DNA from: Hypsibius dujardini
Lineage: Eukaryota; Tardigrada; Eutardigrada; Parachela; Hypsibiidae
Length of the DNA stretch: 34,117 bases
Direction: 5' to 3'
NCBI GenBank assembly: GCA_001579985.1
Contig: LRSR01004837.1
Coordinates: forward strand, 1-34,117
The number at the start of each line of letters is the position of its first letter. Within the stretch, counting starts at the first letter, position 1. Below are positions 1-11,100 of the stretch, in pieces. Made by a program: the position numbers and the translations under genes. The notes below the pieces were generated by a model. That model was given only the letters and a program-made list of their open reading frames with translations. It did not search any database and was not told the DNA's origin.

Positions 1-435
1 AATTCATCGAATCTAAACACTGTGCGTTTTATTACTTAAATAAAAACAGCAAATCTTATTAAACATTACAAAATTAATGGAAAAAAGGCAAATTAAATAA
101 CATTATACAAACATTGTCGTAATAAAAGCATTATAAATTCTTGCAAAACGAGCATTTTTGTGTCTTTCTATTTAAATCGAAACGCATCGAAGGGTATTTG
201 AAATAGAAAAATGATTGGAAAACAGGCAAATTAATTTAAATAAAACAAAAAAATTTAAACGAATTTTCAAATGAATTTTTTTTAACGAATTTTTTGAAAA
301 AAAAAATCTATATCTTAAATGTTTCATGGAAAGGGTTTATCATGATTTTAAGCATAAATCACGTATAAAAACATGTTTTGAAATTGCTCCCAGTAATTTG
401 AACCATGTCAGATTATTTCGTTTAAAACAAACGCA
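1..435. other. AT-rich non-coding stretch
   Basis: Very AT-rich sequence with A and T homopolymer runs (for example around 241-310). I see no exon with splice signals on either strand. In particular there is no continuation of the short-chain dehydrogenase gene that starts at 1714 on the minus strand. The short open frames here look like chance. Confidence 0.6.
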
Positions 436-780
436 TACCAGGCAAACGCTTTGGGTCGAATCGGTACATGGGTTGAATCGGTGGGGTAGCGGAGGGCGCC
501 ACAAGTGCAAATTGTAAACAACACACATACAATCTACACTTGTGGCGCCCTCCGCCACCCCACCGATTCAACCCATGTAGTGATTCAACCCAGAACGTTT
601 ACCAGGCAAACGCTTTGGGTTGAATCACTACATGGGTTGAATCAGTCGGGTGGCGGAGGGCGCCGCAGGCGGTGTGTGTGAAGCTGAATGAGTGTTGTTT
701 ACAATTTACACTCGTGGCGCCCTCCACCACCCCACCGATTCAACCCAAGTAGCGATTCAACCCATAGCGTTTGCCTGGTA
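436..780. repeat. Composite fold-back (MITE-like) element, two palindromic units in tandem
   Basis: Two imperfect palindromes lie side by side. The outer ends are complementary: taccaggcaaacgctttggg from 436 and agcgtttgcctggta ending at 780. Unit 1 pairs about 436-505 with 537-602, and unit 2 pairs about 600-663 with 711-780. Each arm carries a GC-rich block (cggagggcgcc or its complement) and repeated gggttgaatc boxes. There is no coding capacity. This looks like a non-autonomous DNA element or a nested insertion of the same element. The short open frames over it are by-products of the palindrome. Confidence 0.8.
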
Positions 781-1092
781 TCTATTTCATTGAATCACAA
801 TGCTGCTTCCATAAATAAAATAAAGCACTATTTCATTCACTTTCATTTGCTTTCTATATTATTTAAATAAATACAAGAATGTAATTTAAATACAAACTTA
901 GTTACTCCTAAAACAAAAAGCAAATACGAAATTGTCTTTAAAAATGAGCGATTGATTGAACGACTAAATTACGATAACTGATAAACCGGTTAAAACGCCT
1001 GTTAAAAACCTCCACTGATTGATCGATTGATCGAATGATTGATTGATTGATTGTACTGATATTTCCATTACCCAAAAATCACTTTCTCGTAC
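781..1092. other. Non-coding stretch downstream of SDR exon 4
   Basis: AT-rich, with a short gatt tandem run around 1017-1051. On the minus strand this should be the intron after SDR exon 4 (donor at 1092-1091), but no further SDR exon is visible here. Confidence 0.5.
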
Positions 1093-1714
1093 CTTTTGGC
1101 AGATCGTCCACGAATTTGCGCACGGATCGCAACGACTTCAGGTCCAACGATCGACACTCTACCTCCCTCGTGGAGTACTTATTAGAGTAAATCAGATCCC
1201 TGCGTGCCTGATGGCATCTGTCCATATTTTTAGCAGCCAAAATTACCGTTCCGCCTACCATAAAAATATTCCAGTGATTCAACTTTCCACTTCCCGAGAA
1301 ACAAATTAAACACACCTTGTTTAGCCAACTCTCTGGCAGTTTCCTTGCCGATTCCCGGATGCGTCGCGCCGGTCAGAATAAAAACCTGGCCTTTTAACTG
1401 AAACAGTGCAGTAAAAACACCCGGTTACGATTAGGCAGTCTCCCTGCCCCGATCACCCTACGCGCACGTCAATCAAGTTGGAGGAAAACGCCTAATGATT
1501 CGGCTCAATTATGAGCTTCAACAGATGTGATTGCTTTTCAGCTTACATCGTCGACTCCCAAATAATTGCATCCGGCAACTTCACTAAATAAATGAACAGA
1601 AGTTTAGTTTGTGAGCAAATGAAAGTGTAAAGGAGAACATTACGTGTAGAAATAAGCTCCAGCGACGACAGCCGCACTTCCTATGGCGAAACGAGCTACC
1701 CTTCTGGCCGCCAT
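1093..1714 (-). CDS. Retinol dehydrogenase-like short-chain dehydrogenase, N-terminal half (partial gene)
   Basis: Four minus-strand exons join in frame with GT..AG introns: 1714-1644 (ATG at 1714), 1583-1547, 1397-1316 and 1254-1093. The product begins MAARRVARFAIGSAAVV, a basic then hydrophobic stretch that fits a membrane anchor as in RDH11-14 proteins. A Rossmann start follows (FILTGATHPGIGKETARELA), then VILAAKNMDRC and a SLDLKSLRSVRKF segment typical of that family. These enzymes are NAD(P)-dependent retinal/retinol reductases on ER or mitochondrial membranes; the substrate here is unknown. The catalytic NNAG and YxxxK part is absent from 1-1092, so either a long intron runs off the window or the gene is truncated. 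The nucleotide loop reads TG-ATHP-GIG, one residue longer than the usual TGxxxGxG. About 117 codons are seen of an expected 300 or so. Confidence 0.82.
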
Positions 1715-2310
1715 GCCGGAGATATTGTCGCGAATTTATAGTGGAAAAAAATAAAGAGTGTCTTGCAAGAAGTACCGCGGATGAATGCAAGAAAAAGTCG
1801 ATCGAAGCGAAGCCGGAGGCTTCAAAAAAATAAAAGTGTTCGACCATATTTGCTCTTTGTGACGTGCGGCGTGCCATGTTATACCAGGGATTTGTGGTGC
1901 GCTGGGTGGCGCTATAATCCTACGCAGTTTGCGTTTTGAAGATCTCGTCAAAATTAAAAGCTTTACTCTGTTTCAAAAGGCTCCTATAATATAGCGGATA
2001 ACATCGTTTGGAATGGATGGAATGGGACCTAGATGAAAAATCATTCTCATTTATCACTTGACGTCCCGCCATTCATTCCGACTGTTCCTGTGGAGTAAAA
2101 TTGTGCCAAGTCGTAAATCAATCAATGGAAAGCCGTATTCGCAAACGGGATATTTCTAAGACATCCTTTTTCATTCATAACAAAATATTTAATAGGGAAG
2201 TAATAGACCTTTCCTGTCCGTTTTTTGCCAGTAATAATTGTTCTTACAATAGCTTCATCCGGGTTCAACCTTTTGTGGTGCGCCTGTGTGACGGCGGTAC
2301 GGAAAGCGAC
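1715..2310. other. Intergenic spacer upstream of the SDR gene
   Basis: This would hold the SDR promoter (minus strand, above 1714). I see no clear TATA box or other named site. The open frames on both strands here have no recognisable content or splice structure. Confidence 0.5.
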
Positions 2311-2500
2311 AGAATTTAATCTAATGGAGGGTCCCGGAAATGGGCAAAAGGGGCGGGGCAGGGGTAATAATTGAACAATCAACCAATTAACTCCGCTCCG
2401 ATTGCTCCGGAGTTCCGCTGGTTGATTGTTTGAATGTTCAAGTATGACCCTTGCCCCGCCCTTTTGCTCATTTCTGGGATCCTCCGTTAGAATAAATTCT
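2311..2500. repeat. 190-bp palindromic MITE-like element
   Basis: Near-complete inverted repeat. The left arm (2311 to about 2384) starts agaattta and contains tggagggtcccggaaatggg, then aaaaggggcggggcaggggt, then attgaacaatcaacca. The right arm (about 2418-2500) is its complement and ends aataaattct. The short loop contains ctccgctccgattgctccgg. There is no coding capacity. The shape fits a non-autonomous DNA transposon derivative. No target-site duplication could be fixed, because the arms run into the flanks. Confidence 0.85.
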
Positions 2501-4881
2501 ATTCAATTCGCTTACTGTAGACGTCCCTTAAAACAGAAAATTCGCTTCGGTTTTGTTTCAGGTTTTGAGGAATGCAGCTTTACGGCAAGGAAAAATGATT
2601 AGATAAATTTGAGTTTTAGACCCTAACTTGAACAGAGAGCAAAGCCATCTTCCCGGACACGGAGTTCAACTTTAACCCGTGCTGCGACTGTTCTCCCAGA
2701 AATTTGTTTCTTTATACTTTCGGAAGATATGATGATCCGAGGTAATTTCGGCTGTTTCAGATTTCATATCAGTTTGAAATAAAAGGAGTTGGGAGGAGAA
2801 TAAGATTGCGGACAGAATGTTGACAGACATCCGCTGTGTGTATTCCTCGAGCTGATTTGTTTATTCTTCACCGATCTGGCCTGCTTCAATGCATGACAGA
2901 CTAGTCGGAAAAATTCAAGTAACATTAATTATTTAGGACCCCTTGTATACCGCGTATGAAATCTTAATTAAAGGAAAAGCTGACTTAACTTGTCTGGCAG
3001 GTAGAGTGTGCGACATTTCTCTATTCAGTCATAGGAAAATGATTTTAACCAAGTAGATTCTCAAGCTGACAAATAGAGGTCTTCCAGAACGAATGATTGG
3101 TCGGTCGGGCACTTACAAATTGTAGCTAGGGTCGCATAATCTCGTTCGATCTTGTAAATCAGAATCTACCATCATAACTCATAATATACATTATAAAAAC
3201 TCCTTTCTGAAAACATTCGGTCTTGAAACTTAATTTCATTCTTTGTCCATTGGATGATGAATTTCTTCTGTACAATTTATGAATTTACAATTTCATGCAC
3301 GTTCTGCACGTATGCCATTTGCAATTACCACAAGGATCACGATTTCCTCCGGGGCATGCGCGTGTCCGCAGCCGTTCAAGCGTCTAAAATAGCTGTTACT
3401 GTACGAACACGCTAATTTGGGTAGAATGCCGCCAAGTCTGTTGGTATTCCTGACAAAGGAAAAAGGAATTATCCTTGAGCCACCGTTGAACAACTTTTTA
3501 ACTGGATTCTGTAACTTCTTTCAGTCCATGTAAATCACTGTACAATTTAATTATCCCTGATGTAGATATAACTGCATTAGATACCTCACCATAACTACCG
3601 TATATCACGCGGCTTCACTTTGGCCAAAAGAGCTGAATTGAACAATGCCAGGACAGGTAACCTGATCTGATTTGGTCAGCGGCGCATTCAAAAGTACTTC
3701 GTGTTTAATCCCACGGGCAAGCTTCATCAATGTCACATACCTGAATTTTGAAGTGCGGGTAGGAATGGTAAAAATTTAATTAAATAATTAAACAAATAAA
3801 CTGAATTAATTTTCTTTTAGTTGCCATGTTTTCAATTTTTCAGTTTTTCATTTAGTCAAAAACTAATCTTAAAGTTCCAGTATTAAAAATTTAAATAGAT
3901 AAACTAAATCAATCAGTTGATCTTAACTAGAAATAGGAATTACAGTATTGCTATGTTAGTACGTGTAATCCGTTGTGATTGGTTGTGGTGATTCTTTAGT
4001 CAGTGTTTTACGGTGATTCATGTACTCGTACTCTACTCGTATTGTGTATATACACGTTCTCTTTATACTGAGATATGCTGGAGTTGTTCGGAAGCTCGAG
4101 AATCAGTAGTATGATTTCGGCGTTACAATAATAGGTTCTTCCGCTTGTGTTCGATTGGTACTCATGGCTAACACATCAGTATATTAGCTACTAAAAATTT
4201 TAACCAGCCATCCTCATTGCAAATCCAGTTTCACCAATTTTAATCGATTGAGAACGGTTTGCTTATTATATTTTTACCATTCATTAATATAGAAAGGTTT
4301 CGCAAATTTTTTTCATATTGCTCTCATTTCTAGCTCATTGAAAATAATGAACAACAGCTAATAATTTCATTATGTCTGTTACATCCCGTGGGATTTTGCT
4401 TAAAGCCTGTTGTTGCCGGTATACAGATTCAATGACGCCATCATAAGGACTGCCCTTTATTAATACATGCAACTAAAAGTTCAGCAGTATCTACGGTATT
4501 TAAATATAGAACCCGATGGGAACACACCTTATTCACAACCCGCGATAGGCATGTATATCTATCCCAACAGGAAGTGCAGTTAGTCTGCCTACCATTAATT
4601 GTCTGCACGTGTATGCAAGCACGCAGGCGAGCGTGTCTTCTGGGTCTCACAACTGGAGGGACAGTGACCTTGAACCTAGCACTAAATGGTCATTCCATTT
4701 ATAGACCAGACATGTTAAAGGGTATGCACTACGCACCGCCTACTAGAGTTAGTAGTTCGGTGATTTGACTGGTGGTTAAGTTCAGTACGTCAATCCTCGT
4801 ATCAGCAACGAACATGAAGATTTTTGATAATTACATGTAAATAGACGTTTACATTGCCCATCGATCACGCGTTGCGGTAAA
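2501..4881. other. Intergenic region without recognisable genes
   Basis: About 2.4 kb between the palindrome and the GPCR. No exon chain, RNA gene or long repeat was recognised on either strand. It should contain the promoter and 5' UTR of the plus-strand GPCR near its right end, but no core promoter motif stands out. Confidence 0.5.
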
Positions 4882-7353
4882 ATGAACCAAACGCTAAGCT
4901 CCAATGTGACCCTGTACTTTGGTAATCTCACCTACTGGCAATGGGTCACTGTAATCCATAATCAGCAATGGAAAGAATATCCCTTGACGTTCGTCTTCTT
5001 TTGCATCATCATGTCGATGCTGTGCATTGCTGGCGCGTCCGGCAATTTATACGTAAGCATGCATTTGTTTACTTAAAAAATATGAATGTAACAGGCATAC
5101 GTACACATGCATATATATATATATATACACATATATATTTAAATATTTAGTATAAATTTGATTACTTGAAACATAATATGAATATAAATAGGTATACGTA
5201 TATATGCATATATATATATATATATATATATATTTCTAGTCAAAGAAAATATATAAATATATATTATATGTATATATAATTAAAGTCAATTTTAAAAACT
5301 ATAATATATATACTCCGTTTAATAAATTTTAAGGCCATGCACAGGGTTCGCCATTATCTAAGAGTCTTGTCTACATACCGGCTGATATTCTTTTCAGGTT
5401 GGGTTGTCGTTTTGCTTGGTACCAGTGCTGAAGAAGATCCAGTACGCTTTCATTGCAAACTTGACCTTCATCGACCTGGTGGTCACGTTGCTGGTCATGC
5501 CGCTGAATGTCGTCAGTGCGTTAATACAGTAGTTCTGTTCCATCAATTAACAACTTAAAATTACAACTTGCAATCAATAAGCGTTGAAATATTTTTTCAA
5601 CTCCGCTGTAGACACCGTTTACGGGCCGGCATTCTGGGAAGGCAAAGAGTGGGCGTGTGAGACTGTGGGAAGTATCTGTTCGACCATATGCGCTGCCTCG
5701 GTCTGGTCCATCATGGCAATCGCCATTGAAAGGTCAGTGAGTGTGGGCGGTGCAATCTGCTAATGTTGCATTGACTTGGGTTGCAGTAAAAGTGACAGGT
5801 CGTTAATTAAACAGAACTTTGCGGTATTGCATACTTGGTAGCTCATCTTTAACACAAATCTTAATTATCAGGTCAAACGTGATGACCCAGGAACTTCAAC
5901 AAATACCGAGTCTTTTTAATTTTAAAACCATCTTTTGCTCAAAACGTGCGTTCACATCTGGCCCACCTTGTGAGATCCAGCTGGATGAAGAGAAAGTGGC
6001 AACCACAAGCTGTTATACCTCCCAAGAGGATAATCCCAAATACACATCTGATCTGCTAACATTGAAGCTCATTCTTTCTTGAACTGAAATCTATTTTGCC
6101 TAAAGAACAGAAAGGACCTTATTCAATAGGGGTCAGAGTGAATTTCGAATTGTGATTGACCCGATAATTTTTGCATACACACCAGCTATAATATGATGAT
6201 AGTCTAACAATAACTGTTTTGTCCCAACCTCGTGTTAGGTGTTAGACTGACGAATTTTTTCAAATGCTGACTTCAATGTCAGATTATTTTCCAGGACAAA
6301 CAGCCACTCCTTTTTGCCAAAATAATTCTAGTTTGACAGTTTTTATGTCCACCATTTTAAGGTTTATCGAATCTAAAGAACATTCGGTTTTGCTTCGAAA
6401 CAAAACGAAAAAGAAATTTTTTTTCGAAATGTTCGTGTATGATTTTTTAAAATGTCAAAAAACGAAATTTTTTATACTATTATTTAAATTAAAAAACAAA
6501 CATTTCTGTCAAGTTTAGATGTAAGTTTGTGGAACAAGGTTGAACTGAGCCTTGAAGTGAAATATCATGTTCCTAATTGAGAGATTTAACCAGTTAGTAA
6601 AATATCTTTTGTAATTGCTTACCCTGATGTAAATACATCTGCATTTGCCACTACGCACTGCGCATCCGTCTCTTCACCCGGGCCTGGACCGCCTTCTGGC
6701 TCTTCTGCATCTGGCTGGTCGCCAACCTCATCCACATGCCCAACTTTCTGGGTTTCGGACACACCAGCTACGCGCCCAACTTCTACCTCTGCACGGGGGA
6801 CCTCCAGCTGCCGTCGTACTCTGTGTTCTGGGCGCTCTCCGCGATCCTCCTCCCGACCGTCGTGACCTTTTACGCCTACCTCCAGATCTACCTGCGCATT
6901 CGAGGCAGTCGCTCCGGACGCAACATCATCGCCGGTCGGAGAAGCACCCAAGCAGGCAACACCTTGATCTCATCACAAACCCAGGACCCGATCGCGGGTG
7001 TAGATTTTCGCACGGAAGTCAAGCTGGTTAAAGTCCTCTTTCGGGTCTTCTTGATTTTCCTCATTTCCTGGTTGCCAGTGGGCGTGCTCTTCACCATAAG
7101 CAGCGGCTACATCGCCCCGAAGTGGCTAAACATGGCGGCGTTAATTCTCGCGCACGGCAACAGTGCCTCCAATTCGGTGGTGTACTTCTGGCTAAATAAT
7201 CATCTTCGCGAGAGCAAGGCAAAATTTTTGAGGTCACAGAAGACACGAGCTTCGCCCTTGGTCCAGCCGACGCTGAACATGTCCGAACGCAGAAGCGGGA
7301 GAGCCAATTTGAGCGGCGCGAAACGAAATTCCGATGATATCGCACCTTCTTAA
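4882..7353 (+). CDS. Class A (rhodopsin-like) GPCR, melatonin-receptor-like
   Basis: Four exons: 4882-5052, 5398-5515, 5612-5732 and about 6633-7353 (TAA). They give about 376 residues. The N-terminus has three NxT glycosylation sites (N2, N8, N15). TM1 ends in GNLY. TM2 holds ANLTFIDLVV. C112 before TM3 and C190 in the second extracellular loop can form the usual disulfide. TM3 ends ERYICICH, the DRY-equivalent, split by the third intron. The stretch after TM4 (MPNFLGF...YAPNFYLC) aligns well with melatonin receptors. TM6 has SWLP (282-285) and TM7 has NSVVY (317-321) in place of NPxxY. The tail is basic and Ser-rich. It should be a plasma-membrane receptor; the ligand is unknown. The first three introns have good donors, but no AG precedes exon 4: the frame requires a start near 6633 after gtaa, with an in-frame TGA at 6625-6627. 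An AATAAA lies at 7373-7378. GPCR identity is sure; the subfamily is less so. Confidence 0.85.
5080..5290. repeat. AT microsatellite with a local tandem duplication in GPCR intron 1
   Basis: Runs of (AT)n lie near 5110-5147 and 5199-5232. A block starting aatatgaatgtaacaggcat near 5081 is repeated, diverged, about 97 bases on (near 5177), each copy followed by its AT run. This is a simple expanded repeat inside an intron. Confidence 0.7.
5733..6632 (+). other. GPCR intron 3 (about 900 bases), no other gene seen
   Basis: The donor is ag|gtcagt at 5733, and a stronger gtgagt lies 4 bases later. The sequence is AT-rich and has open frames of 84-87 codons at 5819-6082 and 6264-6518, without recognisable content and with lysine/phenylalanine-rich composition expected by chance. 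The intron end lacks an AG at the position the frame demands. Confidence 0.5.
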
Positions 7354-7372
7354 TTGATTCGATATGCTTAAA

Positions 7373-7378
7373 AATAAA
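7373..7378 (+). terminator. Polyadenylation signal of the GPCR gene
   Basis: AATAAA lies 19 bases after the TAA stop, the right strand and distance for a short 3' UTR. Confidence 0.55.
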
Positions 7379-8197
7379 AGAGCTTTTGCGTCACTTACTT
7401 CGAGGTTTTTTCAACTCATTCCACTCCACACCACTTTCATCTCAGGATAATTCCATTTTTTGTTTGTCCACCATTTGCATTGTTTTATGCAGCACCATGG
7501 CCAAGAATGTCGTGTAATATCTAACGTGATTTATGTGTGCATGACCTATGAACTCGAGTATTGTAACATGATTTATTATTTATTTATTACATAATACTTT
7601 CTTTTTTTCTCTCCTTCTTTTCCTGTAATTTATTTTTCTTACATCAGTTCAGTATTTGTATTGTTTGTTCCGTCTCCGCTTTTGCAATACTGTAATTGCT
7701 GAAAAAAACTGGCTGGTTGTCAAGATTTGTTTTTTTGTGATTGCTAACCGAAACAACGTCTTTTATTCAGACAAATAAGGGAACATCACTGTGTGAGGAT
7801 GACCGTGTTCTGGCCCGCTTTTATGAGAATTGTCCCGTGCCACCCGCTCCCGCTGATACAGTTATGGTGGCTATTTCGGTCGATCATGCCGATTTCTGGA
7901 ATCACTCACGCCCATAATTGATCAGTAAGTCGAATTGACAGCAAATTATTTCCTGCCGCTGTCTCTAAACAAGTTTTCTGTGCTTCTCAATTATTACAAT
8001 CTCACGTGAAAAGGTACAGCACAGTAGCGTGATCATCAATACCCAAAGGTATCTGAAACCCTTACTAAGAAAGGTTCGTTCACGTTGCGGCGGAGGGAAA
8101 CAGCGTGAAACGTGAACATTAATCCCATGGTGCGTAAAATGGTGTACTTGAATGGCACTCGCACTTGATAAGTACACCAGGAGAGCATTTCGGCTCT
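7379..8197. other. Convergent 3' region between the GPCR and M13 gene 1
   Basis: About 0.8 kb between two genes that point at each other. AT-rich and T-rich on the plus strand. On the minus strand a TTTATT (AATAAA in the gene 1 transcript) at 7762-7767 could end gene 1, giving a 3' UTR of about 430 bases, but this is only a candidate. No exon is recognised. Confidence 0.5.
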
Positions 8198-11100
8198 TTA
8201 CCAGACAGCCAGTTTGTTGGCGTGATTCATGTACGTGCTGTTTGCACAGCTATAGGCTTGCGCAAAGGTTTCTGAATTTTGAAGCGGTCCGATCACACGG
8301 AATTTACCGGGACTGTGGGCGCCTGATGAAAATCACACGAAAGGTTCGGATGAGTCGATACTGCCGACTATCAGCAAGAAATAAAGAAAAACTTACGAAA
8401 GACTTGAATCGCAGCTTCTTCCCTCCGATAATCTCCACACCACATCTGAATAAAAGGAGATACAAGTTTAAGCGACCAGTCGTTGGCGATAATTTTCAGA
8501 CATGAAAGCTAGTGTTCTGAAAGTAATAAAAATTATGAAGGTGGATACCTACAATTTTCTTCAAAAAATAACGGTTTTTAAATCATTTATGAGATCTATC
8601 TGATTTCCAAACTAGACGAAGCACAGGAATTTGCAATCGAATAGCTACGAGGAATCCAGAATATTCCCAGCCACTCTTTTTTTGGATCTATTCCGAGTCG
8701 CTGGCAATTTCAAACTTTCCAACTCACTAAGCACTCGAGAGTGAACCTTTTTGAAGTGATCTGATCCAGAATTCAGTTTTACTCGATCGGCATGAGCGGA
8801 GTATTGTTTGCGTGTCAGTGGGCGGAGCTGGCAATCATTACTTCGATCGTGGAATCGAAAACTCAAGGGGCGATTTTAGAAATTTGCCATAACTCCGCCC
8901 CCTGTTGTTTAACCTTTTTTATAGTCATACCCTTTTTTATGGTATTACCAAAAGATTCCCAATGGAATTCAACCAAAGTTAGAGTCAACCAAAACGTGCT
9001 TTCAATCACTTAACGAAGTGGGATGGCGATTAGCATAGCCAATGGCCGGAGTCCTCCTATAATGAAGGTCGAACTTACTTGTGCGTAACTAAGGTAGAAC
9101 ATTTGCTCTAAATCATGATGAAAAGAACCACGTTACTGAATATCCATACACAAGATGTAACACGGTGTCTCAGTCTCACAAGAACTTACCGGAGCTGAAC
9201 GTTTCGAAGCTCGGAAGATGCGGTTCCTCAAGGTCATTGAGCTGCTCCTTCCGGTACAGTCTATACGCCTAGTAAACGCGATAGCCGTTCAATTTTAATG
9301 AGAAACGATCGACGATGCTCACGTCAATTAAGCTTACACGATACGCCTGTTTTATACCGGCGCTATCAGCGACGTTTTCACTCTGGCTATTCGCCCCTAT
9401 GAGTTGCACTCCCATAAAGTTAAACCCATTGTACTGATCAATGAAGGGTTGGGCTCGTTCATAGAATGTCTGCAATGTCGTTGAGTCCCACCAGTTAATT
9501 AGGTGGCCATCTCCGTCACGTTGGGATCCTACAGTCAGGGTAAAAGTATTCATTCATAAATTATAGATGCTTTCAAGTGAGACAGGGAGATTGGAAGTTA
9601 CCGTATATATCAAACCCATGGGTTATTTCATGTCCAATGATCGAACCGATGGCAGCAAAATTCACGTAATGGGGCAAGTCGGCACCGAAAAAGGGAGGTT
9701 GTAACATTCCCGCCAGAATTGCTACCAAAAATTAGATTAAATTTATGGTACATCAAATGACGAAAATTACATTTGGTTTGATTTGAAAGTCATTTGATTT
9801 TGATTTTACAAGACTTTGAACTTTTTTGCTATTTCTAATTGTTTTGGCGCGTTTTTCTCATGTACAGTAGTTGCAGAGTACTCCCCAAATAGCGTTTATG
9901 AGAAGGTTTTTTTTTTTAAATTTTCGTTGAGCATATATTTTCCCCAGTTAGCAGTTACCTTTCTCGAGTTTTTTGTTTTATCGGTATTTTTACAATAGGT
10001 CTCACGCAATTTAACCAGATCTAGATCGCAGACCTTGCTAGGTTCGTCGTACCGGTGGCTTTGGTTCAAGTCTGACAATCAATTTATAAGTGTGACCCAG
10101 GGTTGGTTCAAAAGTCCTATCAAACTGATGAAAAAGTATGAATTGACAAAGTTTTGGGAAGCAAGATTGCCTTAAAAATACCAGAATTAAATAAAAACCA
10201 AATACATTCCAAATCAGAAACGGAATCTATTTGTTGATTTAATTTGAATTTGAATTTGACATTTGACATTTAACATTTGATGCCATCCCTATATTTAAGT
10301 GTCTTTTTCATGATGACCATATGTTAACAGTTTCCTTACAGATAGAGTTGTGCATGGGAGAGTAGAAGGCGTTCACTACCGCAGCACCCGCGATCCAGTC
10401 CGTTCGTGCATTGACTTTTGAGAAGAGACGTCCTTGCACTTGAGTGGCAAATCTACGTCCACCGAGAAAATTCGGGAGGTGGCCATCTTGAGCTACAAAC
10501 TGCAGACACACAGTTGAGAAAGCAAATGTACGTGTGCACGTACAGAAGAGGTACAACAACATCGACAGATTACACTAGCATGCTCTGTGTCGACCATCGT
10601 AAGATTATCCATCAAATAGTCGTCATATGCTAAACGAGCTGTGAGCTTATTCGCTTTCGCCAAGGCCAATTGTCGAGTCCCTTCTGTCATCCAAAGTGAA
10701 CCCTTGAAGGAGCAACAACCGCTTTTCACATTTGTGGTTAATCTAAAAAGAAACAATAGCTTCAGGCCAGTAATTACCCTGAGGATATCCCGAAACGATT
10801 TGATTATGTAGTCCGTCATTATTTGCAGCTAAATTATTAACATTTGCGGGTCAAATTGAACTGAATAGTCGAGGGATTTCCGAAGTATAGGAATAACGGA
10901 GAAAAATACCTCGGCCTTCGATGTTTTGCGGAGGAAATTGCTCACGTAAAGACTCCCAACGGCATTGGGGAATTGTGCGCCCATCGTGGACAAACAGAAA
11001 TCCACCCGAGGCGGCGCTTGTGCTATACCGTAAACGGAAGCTGCGAAGGTTTGATAAGCTTCCCGGTACTGGCCGCCCAAATGGGTCACAAGGGGTTCCA

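Noticed and set aside
326-870. Open frames of 60-72 codons over the composite fold-back
   Set aside because: They read through both arms of a palindrome and mirror each other; no family resemblance.
6619-6951. 110-codon minus-strand frame opposite the GPCR
   Set aside because: Antisense shadow of GC-rich GPCR coding sequence.
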